Notes: generated from the letters alone by a model not told the origin. DNA of 64,000 bases from Sipunculus nudus (GCA_026874595.1 CM049316.1:15959839-16023838); one strand, 5' to 3'. Shown: positions 1 through 12,403, counted from the first letter of the stretch. Made by a program: numbers and translations.

Positions 1-1740
1 ACCACTGAATGAATAAATTTCAAAATGGCCGACGGCGGCCTTCTTGGATTTAGGACTCTCAAGGATTCCGTCCACACCTTTGCAAGGGCTATTGTCACCA
101 AATATCTTAATAAAACTTCAATGAGGGCAATTCAACATAACAACCCACCGTTCCATTCAATGATCATTGAAGTGCATCAGATCACCCAACTATAATTCGG
201 TAGCCGACATGTTTGAAATTGAGATATAATCACGTTCCAGTAGCTCTTTCATAGGTGCATTTCCGATATTATCATGAATTCATTTTTCGTGCATTCAAAT
301 ACCCTCTGGGAGTGTTATTTAAATGCCCGTATCCTAGGGGATGCTACATTTTGTAAGTCTGGAAACATTTAAAGTTAACCGGGGTTTGGATATTATGACA
401 AGCACAGTACTTAGAGCCGGGCCGATCTTGACAAAAAGGCAAAATTCTTAAAGGTCGGCCCAATCCCAGGTGAGTGGTCTGAAGGTAAAATGGGGAGCCC
501 CGTAACACAGTTACACGGTCGTGTTTCATTCAAAAACAAATGATCTTTTCGTTGTTTCTCATTTGCATCATTCAGTAATTGGGACGATTACACACCCTCA
601 TGTGCGCTTTATTCTGGGCCAGGCTAAACCCAGGACATCTGAAACAGGAATGTCATTCCGCATATATACAAACTCAATGGAGCTAGTGTTTAAAATGGAA
701 TCGGTAACTCCAAACAACAAAATATAAAAAAATCCTACAACTCATAAGCTTCAGTCTCTAGAGAAAACCTGCAACATATAATAGCAAAGTTCTTTCAGTT
801 TCTCGTTGCCTTTTAAAAGAGTCGTAGTTATTATCAAAATAATATATAAACCTCTGGTAGTAGTTATCATACGAAGGTTTGTGTCCTATTTTCTATCTAT
901 GACATTTTGACCAAGGCAGCAGGAGTTTTCGGCCATGTATATATTAATAAAATAGTGTCTTATTTGTGATTCGTAGGATTCCCAAAGAATCAACAGAAAT
1001 CAGATGAAATATGAATCCAGTACCTGTCGATGCATTAAGACACAGATTTGCGGGACTTATATAGTGACGTCAGTTAAGTTGAATCCCAAAGGAAAGGTAC
1101 TTAAATTTTTAAAAAGAAACAATCAGTTTTGGTCAAATTTAAAAGGAGATGCTTCTTCATACATGTTCAACTATTTCAAAGATTTTTAAATAGTTTAAAC
1201 AAAACTGTACACGTCCGTATCTCTCAATTCCCGAATCAAGATTTCATATGCTATACTTTCGTGTTATGTTCAATTACATTGGTTCATCCGGAGTCTGCTG
1301 CTCTGCTACCTTTACTTAAAAAATATCATAATAATCCTAATTAATATTATAATTCAGTGGATCACTGACTGGGGTGTGTTATCTTGACCCTCAAAGAAAT
1401 GTCATCATAACTACATTAATGCGTAACGTTGCAAACAAACAGACCAACGAACCAAAAGAAAAATAAAACTTTCCTGGCTGTGATATAAAATCATGATCTC
1501 GGACTTCAATTTTCTGAATTCGAGTTGGTTAAGTTTAAATCTTCTGTTTATACTGTGAGTATCCTGATAATACAGTGGCGTGCTAGGCAGTTTCCTGCAA
1601 ATACACATCCAGCCCGGGTCAGCATCGAGCATCCAAATAATCTCAATATTTTACACCCTAAATGAGGGTGCTCATATATCAGTAGTAAACGTTATGGTCC
1701 TATTTAAGACATTACCGTTTACAAGAAGTACCTGCTCTCT

Positions 1741-1753
1741 TTATATATGTATG

Positions 1754-1797
<44 letters not shown>
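1741..1797. repeat. Compound (TA)n(TG)n microsatellite
   Basis: Imperfect TA repeats run directly into about 15 TG units. The same TA-to-TG compound form recurs at 48,247-48,296. Confidence 0.9.
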
Positions 1798-1799
<2 letters not shown>

Positions 1800-1817
1800 A
1801 CAATAAAAGTGTCCAAC

Positions 1818-1839
1818 TAGGGATTTCTCGAAATCCCTA
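1818..1839. repeat. Short near-perfect inverted repeat
   Basis: TAGGGATTTC and GAAATCCCTA flank a 2-base centre. Related motifs (aattcc, ggatttt, aatcc) follow to about 1,900, suggesting a small degenerate repeat family. No function is inferred. Confidence 0.6.
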
Positions 1840-2069
1840 AAACTTTCAAGGAATTCATGAAATCACTAAAAATTCCAAGGATTTTGTGTAATCCATGAAA
1901 TATTGCTCTAGTTATTACGTAAAATCAATGAATGCATTTTCACTGTTGGCCTATTCTTAACTATTTTAGCGACTAGGGTAGGTCAATGTTAATCATGTTA
2001 AATAAAGTGACATAAATAAAAGTTTATGCAGATCAGTTTATTTCAAAGGCTAAATTCTTGATTGTGCAG

Positions 2070-3290
2070 GATTAGCACAGAGAGGAAAAGATGGTGTGTA
2101 TAATCAACGCCATGTACCACATTACAAGTCTGCCATTTCTAAACAATAATTCTAATAAAACTAGGGACCCATGGGTCTCGACGCTCAGCTGCATTTGTCT
2201 ATAAGCATATATGTTATAATAAATAATTTGTGAATGCATGGGCCCTGTGACCTTAACCTTTGACCTAGTGACCCAAAAAAATCCATAAATTTCTTCCAAT
2301 ATTAGCAGGTGAGCAACACCTGGAAGATAGAAGGTTTGGGACAGAAAGTTATGCTAAAATTACATCAACAATTTTTTTAAAGAAGTGGGCCCTGTGATCT
2401 TGACCTTTGGCCTTATGACCCGAAAATCAAAAGGGTTCTTACGTTATTGGTGGGTCATATATAAGTCAAAATTGAAACCAATATGTCAGTCCAAACTAGA
2501 TTATCATCCAGAAACAAAGATGTGCCCCTGTGACCATGACCTTTGATCTTGTGACCCCCAAATCAATCAGGTTCTTCCCTTATTGGCAGCTCAGCTATAT
2601 GTGCAAGATGGAAGGTTTGGGATAACAAGTTTGCCCTTAAAATGCATCCATAATCTTTCTAAATAAGTGGGTACAGTGACCTTGACCTTTGACCTCATGA
2701 CCCCAAAATTGAACAGAATCTTCCCCAATTGGCAGGTAAGCAATATCTTGAAGAGGGAAGGTTTGCGCTGAAAAGTTTGGCTTCAAATGCATATGCATTC
2801 TTTTTAAACAAACGAGTCCAGTGACCTTGACCTTTGACCGCTGGACCCCTAAATCGACACGGTTTTTACACAAGTGGTGAGTCATATATAAGTTAGTTTT
2901 GAAACCAACATGTCAAACTAAACTGGAGTAATCATCGGAACTAATTTGTGAACAGATGGCCCCTGTGACCCTGACCTTTGACCATGTCACCCCAAATTCA
3001 TTTATGCTCCCCCCATACTGGCAAGTCAGCTAAATGCGCAAAATGGAAAGTTTGGGATGAAAAGTTTGGCTTTAAATGCAGCCATAATCTTTTAAAAATG
3101 GTGAGTCCTGTGACCTTGACCTTTGACATTGTGACCCAATAATCATATAGGTTCTTGCTTTAGTGGTGGGCCATTCGCATGTCAAGTTTGAAATCCATGT
3201 GTTAATACAACCTGGAGTTATCATCTGGAAAAATGTGTGTGAATGGACAGACAGACAGAGAGACACACAAACAGGGTGATTACTATATGG
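2070..3290 (-). repeat. ~145-bp tandem array with TGACCTTGACCTTTGACC core, 7 units
   Basis: A core close to TGACCTTGACCTTTGACC starts at 2,248, 2,395, 2,531, 2,677, 2,822, 2,966 and 3,111, i.e. steps of 147, 136, 146, 145, 144 and 145 bases. Between the cores, phrases such as 'ggaaggtttggg' and 'ggcaggt' also recur. The array ends at a 'gacagacagacagag' segment near 3,250. On the minus strand it reads like the 38.1-38.6 kb array (gtccgtctgtccg start, then AGGTCA-rich cores), so both belong to one family. Short open frames inside it are repeat artefacts. It is absent from duplication copy B. Confidence 0.85.
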
Positions 3291-4297
3291 CATACACTTG
3301 TGATCAATACACAGACCAGGGACACTACACGTAATTGCAGCTAGGAAACTGACATGATTGTTGACATTTAATAATAAAAATATAGAAAAATATTCGTTAA
3401 AATAACAAAAGTTACAGGTGGCGCCACCACTTTTTGGGAACTGACAAAACTAGTCATGGTCAATATTTAAGGTAAGATTTATGACAATCCATGCATTAAT
3501 TATAATGATATTGGAGGTTGTGTATTATATTTTTGATTATTCTGGGGGGGGGGGGGGTACTATCAAGTCCCATAGCTCGGAGGATATTGGTCGAAGTGAC
3601 CTAATTTCAGGTTTCCAATGAGACTTTTTATTGACCTCCTTGGATGTGTACTAAGAAGTTTCTAGAACCAGCAGTTACGATTTTTGGCCTGCTAACGGAC
3701 GGACGACGGAAAAAGCGCCATTTCTATGCCTCAGTTGACTTACAGTCAGCTGAGCTAAAAATAAAAAATAATTATACTGTAAACTCGACACTTGGTGTGT
3801 ATAATTAAAGCGATGTACCCTATTGCAAGTCTGCCATTCCTAAACAGTAACTTGACACCTGATCTTTCTGCAGTTTTCATAAGATATCAAGAAAGATTAA
3901 ATTAATAAATCATAATTCATCATAGATGTGTTCAGCACTTATTACTCTTAGCTGTAAAGAAATATTCCATGTATACCATCTGGCAGACGTGTAAATTTCC
4001 TTGAACGAACTTTTAGTCTTTGGTATATCTTGCCAACTTGAACATTGCATTTTAGTCCTGTTATTAAAGACCCTACATTGTCTAAATTTGTAATATAAAT
4101 ATTATTCTCATAACCGAAAAATCAATTTTAAGCAAGTAAAACAAAATATAGAGAAAATATTTATATTTGAAAACTGAATCGATGCAATATGCGGGTCACC
4201 GTATCGCGGTATACCAATATATCCATAATATCGCGCAGCCCTTATAGTCACTGGTTATCATAGAAATGTCTTGGTCAAAGCGTAACATTGGTAATTC

Positions 4298-4746
4298 TTA
4301 TTTTGACAAGTCTACTGTGACACCTGCTATTACAAAGTCTTTTTTCTTTTTTTCTTTATAGCATTTGCACCTGTTTGTATGACACTGTTCCTTACCCTTG
4401 CTGCAGTCACAGCCGAAGAACCCTTGTCTTGAGGGCTTAGGCAGCTGAATGTTACATTCTCTGTTTACATCAGGTTCACTCAAGAGTCGCTTAGGACATA
4501 TGTCAAACTGGTTCCTAGAATAGTTTGTGCTCAGAATTCCATCCTTCTCTGCAATTCTGTACGTCATGTTCGTCCTGATCTCCAAATACTTTTTTTGATC
4601 ACCTATACCCTTTCGACCATTGGAATCGGAACAGCAACTATATCACCCACTGCACAGGGCGTTAATTCAACACGAGTTCGCTTGATCATTCTTTCTGCTT
4701 GGAGTAACTGAGAATCGCATGCTCTTTTACGCTGACAGGAGGTTTT
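4298..4746 (-). pseudogene. C-terminal end of a KRAB-A-domain-containing-2-like integrase transposase, frameshifted
   Basis: On the minus strand 4,746-4,606 reads ..LLQAERMIKRTRVEL.. and VGDIVAVPIP. It then shifts frame near 4,607 (a stop appears in the first frame) and continues as ..YSRNQFDICPKRLL.., ending in a cysteine/histidine-rich tail CDCSKGKEQCHTNRCKCYK. From memory of the family, the order AERM-basic-VGD-VPIP, then YSRNQFD, then a CxC..C.TNRCKC tail, matches the region after the DDE integrase core in the KRAB-A domain-containing 2-like proteins common in molluscan genomes. No integrase core is visible upstream. A (TA)n tract borders the fragment at 4,748-4,763. Weaker related sequence continues to about 4,960 and has a counterpart at 51,453-51,660. 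It is a dead transposon end. Confidence 0.65.
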
Positions 4747-5724
4747 AAATATATATATATATTTTCATCATGTTTTAACACAACTCTCTCAATGTTATAC
4801 GCTCCATTCTTTCTGTGTCTTTTTCACTTTCAATGCTGGTTAGCATAAACAGGGGATAATGAGAATAGTAGTAACCCGGCTTATGAGATATTGGTATTGC
4901 AGTGTGTCTCCAACTCTTTTTAAAACATGCGAAAGCCCACTCTTCTTGATCTGATTCTTGAACATGTGCAACCTAATTAACTTGCTAAACTATACAGTGA
5001 ATTAACCCTAAGGCGATATGGACCGGCCTTACTGTATAATTGCTGCATGGGGAGTGTATCTCATGCTTCCGGACATTTTACACCGGATTTTTCTTAGCCT
5101 GATAGTGGAAACATATTCAAACACACACCTCAACTTCGGTAGAAATAGCAAATTAATTTCTCAATGTTAACCTTTACAGGTAAACATGTAGAGGTCTACC
5201 GTTGACAGTGTACACTGACAGGTGACGGTATGTTGTAATGAATCAAGTACTTAAAGATATTTGTTCCCTGTACCGAGATCGTAGCAGTTATGAAAGACAT
5301 GTTTTTCTTATTACCTTCAATGATCATTGTTGTTTAGATATTCTTTTTTAAGGGAGAACAAATGAACAAGTAGCAATCCTCATGAGAAAATGTATGCCAA
5401 GCTTTCAATAAAAATTTTATTAGGTCTTAATAGAACTTCTTTCAAACTCCAATAAAAATATGCATGCACGGGTACAGCTAAGGTATTGCTAATATTAAGG
5501 ACATAGCAATTCCCTGTGATAATTGCTGGTGTTGTTGTTGCTAAGTTTTCAGCATGTTATAAATATAACCATATATGTGGTTTCATTTTGACTGCTCACT
5601 GGTCAGTTACATGTAAAGATGTTTTACGAATCCCAATTAAATTATCAATAACAAATTAAATATACTGCTGAAAACACATATACACACACTAAAATGGCCT
5701 GAATTATGTTTACAAACAATTTCC

Positions 5725-6019
5725 ATGAGATTTCCCCTAGAACTGTGTGAACAATCTTGGTACATTGTGTCCGAAAGGAGAAAGAATATTGGGTACAGCT
5801 CAACTTATACACATGAGCCATATTTGGAGATGTCCCTGTCAAAATTCAAACACCCAAATGATGATCAAGCATGCATTGACACTCAAGTCAGTCAGAAGCA
5901 AAGTTCCAGGCAAGGATTTACAACTCAACGCTATAAGGTCAGGGTGTTCCTGTAATATTTCATTGGGTGTTATGTACCACGTGAGAAAAAGACATTTAAA
6001 TAAAAAGGAAATTAGATGA
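5725..6019 (+). pseudogene. Decayed coding-like segment of unknown function (copy A)
   Basis: Two overlapping frames here resemble the single frame at 52,357-52,578 in copy B (shared NIGYS, EMSLSK and KSVRSKV peptides) once one frameshift is allowed. That suggests an ancestral reading frame present before the duplication. I do not recognise the family; it may be a transposon piece. No start, splice site or neighbour supports a live gene. Confidence 0.3.
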
Positions 6020-6059
6020 CGCCTTTTAGATAGACTAACATAATAATTCTCCAATAAGT

Positions 6060-6060
<1 letters not shown>

Positions 6061-6138
<78 letters not shown>
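6061..6138. repeat. Compound (TA)n(GA)n microsatellite
   Basis: About 25 TA units, slightly interrupted, run directly into about 12 GA units. It lies next to a piece of the hairpin element ('gacgccttttagatagac' at about 6,018). Confidence 0.9.
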
Positions 6139-6143
<5 letters not shown>

Positions 6144-6812
6144 CATTATCAAAGCTTAAAAAATAGAAAGGGTCGAACTTGAAATATACATTCTCAGATG
6201 TTCTGGGAAGCCTGTGCTTGATTGTGTCCCTCATTGCTTATCTGTCAAAGAATATTATTCGCGGTGGGCTGTGTAAATTTAAAAGGCTCAGGTTCACATG
6301 ACACAGATTTACTGAATGCTTTTTTTATAGCCCGATATGATGTGACGAGGATGTAATGGGTGGTATATATAATAAGACGTCCCACATAAACAGGAAGGAG
6401 AGTTTGATGGACATTTGGAAAAAGAAATCAATGTCGGACATATGAGAAACGCTAGTGACAGCGTGGCGGTTTATATTTGGATGTGTTCCTTTTAAGTCCA
6501 AAAAAATAAACAGACACAACTTATGTTCATTGTCACTCCTGAAAAGGAAGCAGACCTTAATTTAAAAGCAAATTACTCAGCTCAGTTACACTTTGATGCT
6601 TGTATATTTGTATATTCCTTTATTAACACCACTCAACTATTTAAGCAGTTATCGTAGGGTTATCATTATACTTATAGATGGAATGTTTCTATGTATTTAA
6701 TTACTAATGTGTGTGATTACTGTTGAAGCTATGTTGGCCTGTGGCGGAAGTGAGTGAGAGAGTAAGAGTTACGCCTTTAGATAGACTAACATAATGATTA
6801 TCCGACAATTTA

Positions 6813-6941
6813 TATATAGCGAAGGTGAAGATAAACAGTGAAACCTTATAGATAAACTAACTAGTTTATTAACACACAATAAGTGTGTAAATGAACTAGT
6901 AAGTCTATCTAAAAGGCGTCACTGTTTATCTTCACCTTCGC

Positions 6942-6946
<5 letters not shown>
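6813..6946. mobile_element. Hairpin (MITE-like) element with 65-bp arms
   Basis: Arm 6,813-6,877 is nearly the reverse complement of 6,883-6,946, with only five bases between them. The ends read tatatagcgaaggtgaag and cttcaccttcgctatata; the centre is acacac-aataa-gtgtgt. Partial single arms occur at about 6,018-6,046, 6,770-6,806, 50,336-50,388 and 52,620-52,660, so it is dispersed. A (TA)n tract abuts it. There is no coding capacity. A non-autonomous foldback DNA transposon is the simplest reading. Confidence 0.7.

Positions 6947-7002
<56 letters not shown>
6946..7002. repeat. Compound (TA)n(GA)n microsatellite
   Basis: TA units pass through a short tgtatag linker into about 13 GA units, immediately after the hairpin element. 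Confidence 0.9.
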
Positions 7003-7004
<2 letters not shown>

Positions 7005-10000
7005 CGAGCTCACCGTGGTGGCTATAATCGAACGTCACACTTGACGAAGAAGCCGTGTTTAATTGACTCTTCCAAATTTGGGTGATGGTCCCTTGCCAGC
7101 CGTATATAAAACGTCTATTGAGTGATTAACATTTGAAGCAAGTTGATCTTAGAAGAGAACGCACATACCACAAAGTCTGCTTACGGTAAGGTCTGCAGAA
7201 CAAGCAGATCATATTACACCTGACAATCCTGCTAATTTGCATTTTTAAGACCACTCCCCTAGTGAAGATCCAGTCTCTAGTCGTTATTTGATATCCGACG
7301 TAATTTTGAAGATTTATTGAATGAATGTATGAGTGTATGCATATGTACCTGCCTATGCTTGTGATTGTGAACATGAATTCACGCCCGGGTGTACACCGTG
7401 AGGTCAATTAATGATGTACTTCTATGAACCCTCTTCCGCATTATCACCCATGACCCCATACGAAAAAGATGGCCGGTCTTTAAATTAGAGATGTAGATAA
7501 AAGAATCAGAATATAAGCCACAAATCAATTTCCAATTTGCCGTAATATTGCCGCTCATGTACGCTTTTTCGATCTATTTATAAAAGATTTATAAACAGGT
7601 TTTAGACATCGTTCCCAAGAAGAAATACAGAGGTGGTTAGGGTTTGTGGGGTGAAACTTGGTATGATTTCTTTAGAAATGGATGACATGAAGAAGAATTT
7701 GTATCCTGTAGTATTCCTTCCTTATATCCTTAAATTCCTTGTAAGAAGGGAAAGGGAACTTAAGAATGAAAACTTTTTTCTGCGATTTCTGTGTTTTATG
7801 CAACCCTTAAGTATGATTTTATCAGTAACGTGCTTTGTTTATTTCTGCGCTAAATTTTCATGTATGTTTTGTATTTGTACATGTCATTCCGTTTGTACAT
7901 GCAGTTTATGCATCCGTGTATATGTGCCTAACCCTTATCACTGACTGTAAACGTATGTCCAGCTTGTGTATCTATATGAGATGTGTATACATGGTCTGAG
8001 CTGTGAACCGGCAATAAGTCAGTGTACTTGTTACCATGTGTTTAGGGACCGCCATGGCCGTAGGGACCGCCACGGCCGCTAGGGGCGCTGGCGGCCAACA
8101 TCTCCGCGCAGCAAATTTTTTTGGTTCCCAAAACAAATGCTGTATTACGGCTTCGTACACAGAAACGACAGTATGGAGAGTGCCAGGAGTATTGGATTGC
8201 GTTTAGAACTACGTCTAGGTTACATTTTTGCCGTTTGGCTCTAGGGAAGGCGAGAGAAGCTTACCAAGAGATTTTTGAAGTTGGCAGAGAGTGAAAGAAA
8301 CACTTTTGGAGTATGATATTAACTATAAACGGTTTGTATTTGATTCATACTATATTATTGTATCATACGGACTTGTAAATTAGGTGAATAAATATGAAAT
8401 ATAGCCGTAGATTTTGTTAAATTGTTTCCCGCGATTGTAGCGCCTCCTTGTGGCAGGAAGGCAAGATGGTGGATATTTAAAGAAATTGAGCGATAATAAG
8501 GGTTTTTATTACAATGTACATGAAGTAGCTGAACAATATTTTTTTTAGAATTTTCTTTTACTGGTTATAAGAGTCGTGTATGGATGAAACTGAGGAACAG
8601 GTGATGTTCTGGATAAACTATACTAACAAAACATGTCTTGTATTATTTGTTATTACTGAAATAATTTTTTTTTTTTATTTCAATGACAATGTGCTCTTCT
8701 TTTATTTTCTTTCTTTCAGTTCTTCAGGTCAAGGGATTGTTTATCAGTGTACAATACTGTAAAGGGCAGTACATATTGATATATTGATATGGTTTGGATA
8801 TTGTATAGTTAAAAAATAATAAAGTTGAGTTATAAACTTGAAATAAATGATAGAAACAATCTTTTATAGAAAGGACATTGCTGTAATTTGAAAAAAGAGG
8901 AGAAACTAAGAATTCTGTCTTTAGACGCAAACAGTTTTAATGTTATTTAATTTCCATGCACTGTAACACAAAGTTGTTTTTATCAGATAAAATGTTGTTA
9001 TATTGCAAAAGATTTGATATTAACCGAATTAGCAGTGTCTGGTGAGGGAGTTTTTTGCATTGACATTTTCTGTCAGAATTCTTAAATCCTTAATTAAAAA
9101 ATAATCATGTGATCAGTTAGTGTTATACCCGTTTAGGTTTTTTATTTTATTAATATTATTTTATTCAGTGGCATCAATTTATCATCTAGGGGTATGACTC
9201 CAGTCGTAGGTTTTTTTTAAGTTTTTTTTATAATCACAAACACACACATTGTATGACACATTTCAAATATATTATTATAAATAAATATAAGGGTTTAAGA
9301 AAATTAGATATGTGTTTCCATTATAGATTTGTTCTAAACGATGTGAAATAATATTTCATTGTATACATATAAACAGAACCAAAATTTGTAATTCTTATTA
9401 TAGGTTTATTTCTTTTCCAATATCTAAATATTATTCTCTTAATGGCAGGAGGATGATTACATTGGCCATCTCCTACTTTGCTAAAAAGTGGAATGGGATA
9501 TATACCCCACCCCCACCACCCCCTTTATTTACACCACTGATTTTACTTAAATGAATATGTCAAATTATTTTATTAGAATAATCCAGTACAACATTTCATG
9601 CCTTAAAATTAAAGTTAATTTACTTTTTTTATATGTAAATTGAAACTTCTCAATTACTTCTCTATTGAGGTATATGCTGCACTCCAATGTACTTGTTGTA
9701 GTTGTCAACATGTATGTTGTTAGCTTACCTATCATGTGAAATTTATCATCATTTCCTCTGTTGGTTCTTATCACATATTATATTTAAATTTCGTTCTTGC
9801 ATTATTTCTCTTATTACATGTGAAACTAATCTTTATTTGTATGACATGCTTTACAGTTAAATGTCACTGAACTGAAAGATAAAAGTCTGCTGTAGCAATA
9901 AGTAATTAGTTCACAGTTTATAAAAAAAAATAATTTTATTGTAAATTTATGTATTAAAGTGGAATTATTGGTACTGTAGCTTGCAAGATATTTTTATACA

Positions 10001-10119
10001 GCTATTCCAGCAAAAAACCAAAAATCTTATAAAGACTATAAAAGAAAAATAAAATATAGGCCGCACAAATTTATTTTTAATGATTTGAGATTTATACACC
10101 ATACTCCTGGTTCTTGTAG
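7003..10119. other. No recognisable gene; AT-rich sequence found only in copy A
   Basis: This stretch lies in the part of copy A (6.55-10.9 kb) replaced by about 1.2 kb in copy B, so it is an insertion in A or a deletion in B. It contains a GC-rich patch at 8,040-8,120 with repeated 'gggaccgcca(t/c)ggccg', and several T- and A-rich tracts. The open frames (60-103 codons) have low-complexity composition and resemble nothing I know. Confidence 0.5.
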
Positions 10120-10798
10120 CAGCCCAGCAGTGACATCAAGGAGCGTTACTCTGCTATATTGGACTTCCTGAATATCCCAAAAGAGAGGATTCATATACCG
10201 GTCCTGGCCTTTGCCTCTTAGATATGACTATATCAAGCAGCACCACAGTGATTTAGTCATGTATTTCTTCGGCGGACAGGAAAAACATGCAAATATGGCA
10301 AATTTTATGCCAAAATTTATGATAGTTTGCATCACATCTGACAAGTTTATTTTTATTTGAGGCTATGAGACAATGTCTGAAGGACTGAAAACGCCTGTCA
10401 AGCTGTCTGAATAAATGTTTATAAATTTGTTGCAGACTGGGACCAGTTTTTTCCATAAATTCAATAAAAGCTCAATTTCTGAATGTGAATGTATTTGTTT
10501 TTATGATGTAAAATACCTAGGTGATTGTCAGTAATGAACAAAGAACAACATTTTCTGCTTTCTGACATTATAAGCTTTCTTTTGATACCAAACATGTTAT
10601 ATTTAACCCATTTTGATAAAAATGGTTAGAGGTCTCTATTAAATTAAAGAGAAGTTGAAGCTTGGGCCGAGTTCTACAAAAAGGGCTGGGTTACCATCGA
10701 TATAATATGTGACCAGTTTTTCATCACTGACCACGAGGTGGCTGTATATAACCATGCCATTGGCCGTGACAAGGAAAGAAAGGAAGTCAGAACGTCAA
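10120..10798 (+). pseudogene. Exon-like fragments of an unidentified protein
   Basis: After an acceptor-like ttcttgtag at 10,111-10,119, 33 codons read as ordinary protein (..SSDIKERYSAILDFL.. then ..IHIPVLAFA..) and end in TAG at 10,219. A +1 frame continues with ..DYIKQHHSDLVMYFFGG.. to about 10,360. A second block at about 10,661-10,797 reads ..AEFYKKGWVTIDII.. and ..DKERKEVRTSR, and ends at a donor-like AAG|GTACAT. The amino-acid texture (mixed charged and hydrophobic) differs from the surrounding AT-rich noise, hence the call. The in-frame stop and frameshift argue for a decayed gene or retrocopy. I cannot name the family. Confidence 0.4.
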
Positions 10799-11333
10799 GG
10801 TACATGATTAATTATTGAATATTAAGACTCTTCAGTTTTTTTTTTCTCCTGATGCAGATTATATGTCACACTGGCCTAAGTGTGAGCTTTCATGAATATG
10901 GTATCAATATATGCATAGCACAAATACTTATGCAATTATACAATTACGAATGTAACGATTATAATTTTTTGTCCTGTTACCGTCGTAGAGGAAAATCCCA
11001 TCGCTATAGTTAATCATAACATCACGTAATTGGGAAAATCACACATGGTGAGAGGTGTTCCATTTCCATGACAACCAAGAAGATATATACTATCTCTAAG
11101 CGTAAATTTATCTCAATATAATAGTGCATGCATCTGCATAGGATTCAGATGTCGAGTCAAACAAAATGATGTTTCCATTAAGCTTAGTGATTATAGTTTG
11201 ATATTTATAGTTTAAAAGGCTTACCCACAAATTACTCACAGAATGTTTATTATGTCAATTTTTGGGCAGGGCCATGTACATTTCATGCTCTCATCCGCAA
11301 TTCCATTGTATAAAGAGTGTTATTGTCAGTGAC

Positions 11334-11337
<4 letters not shown>

Positions 11338-11384
<47 letters not shown>
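11338..11384. repeat. (TA)n microsatellite
   Basis: About 23 uninterrupted TA units. Confidence 0.95.
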
Positions 11385-11386
<2 letters not shown>

Positions 11387-12403
11387 GTTTTTGTTGATTA
11401 ACGGAGATTTTTTTTACAATTTATGACCAAGGTCATAAACTTAGGAGAATGCATCCGTATATGATCTATATATGATAGCCCTATATATTATATATATCTT
11501 ATATATACTTTATTTATTGTAACATTTTAAATAAGATTTATTTAAACAAAAATTTGATTAGGTTTGACCCAGAAAAACATCCAGAGGTACGGGGTTCCCT
11601 GTAACATTAAATTGTACTTTTTCATGCAACTGAATCTATTTTGCCATGGTTGAATATAAAAAATAAACCTATAAACAACATGTATGCTTTAATTAATGTC
11701 GGATGCGGCCCATTATTCCTTGTCTTATTCCTTTGGAATTGCCTGTCTTCAACCAATACACGTTCCACATTCAGATTAGATACTTGAGGATGTTGTGTGA
11801 ATACGCGATAAATAAAGAAGAGTGTTTAAATGCTTCTGACGGGCTTCGAACTATAACAAACAAGCTATCTAGCCGCATTTCCGTCAGGTAATTTAGAGAA
11901 GGCAGGGCAATTTGCATTTCCCTGGCTTTTTTTTGTTTAGACTGTAAATCTTTCATTATAATGTAATGCATTTACGGAAAATGGGACTTATTATAAATAA
12001 CTTGTTTAAACATTGAGGTTATATAGGTGTTGTCAGGAGATATGTGCGCTGAGACTTCTTTTTTAGTCAATATGTTCGGTAATAACCGAATGCCACTTGA
12101 TCACGCAAGTTACTGACCAGTTAAAAATTTGTTAAGAGAACCATTCGTGTGGTTATCTAGCTAAGTAGACATATTTGACATCAGTACTCTTTGCCTTGGG
12201 CTTGAGGCTGCATGGCTGTTTGACAGATGGATGGTCCGAGGGGTGGTGAAGTGCGTAGCGAAGTGAAGTGAACTTCGCCCAAAATGTTTTGGTAATCGAC
12301 AGTAACAAGCCCATCAGTACCGCCGGAGATCGTATGAGGGACATTAGCCTAACAGGAAACTTCAAGGCGGAACAGTGGTTAGACTTACAAGACGAATACT
12401 GAC

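Noticed and set aside
2072-3293. Minus-strand frames of 73-82 codons with VKVTGPM-like repeats
   Set aside because: They are translations of the ~145-bp repeat units.
5839-6234. 131-codon minus-strand frame
   Set aside because: Long only because it crosses (TA)n(GA)n (Tyr-Ile and Ser-Leu runs).
6998-7022. Cloning-vector polylinker contamination (gagctcgagctcaccgtgg)
   Set aside because: It resembles a SacI/XhoI-rich linker only briefly, then diverges, and the flanks are continuous genomic repeats.
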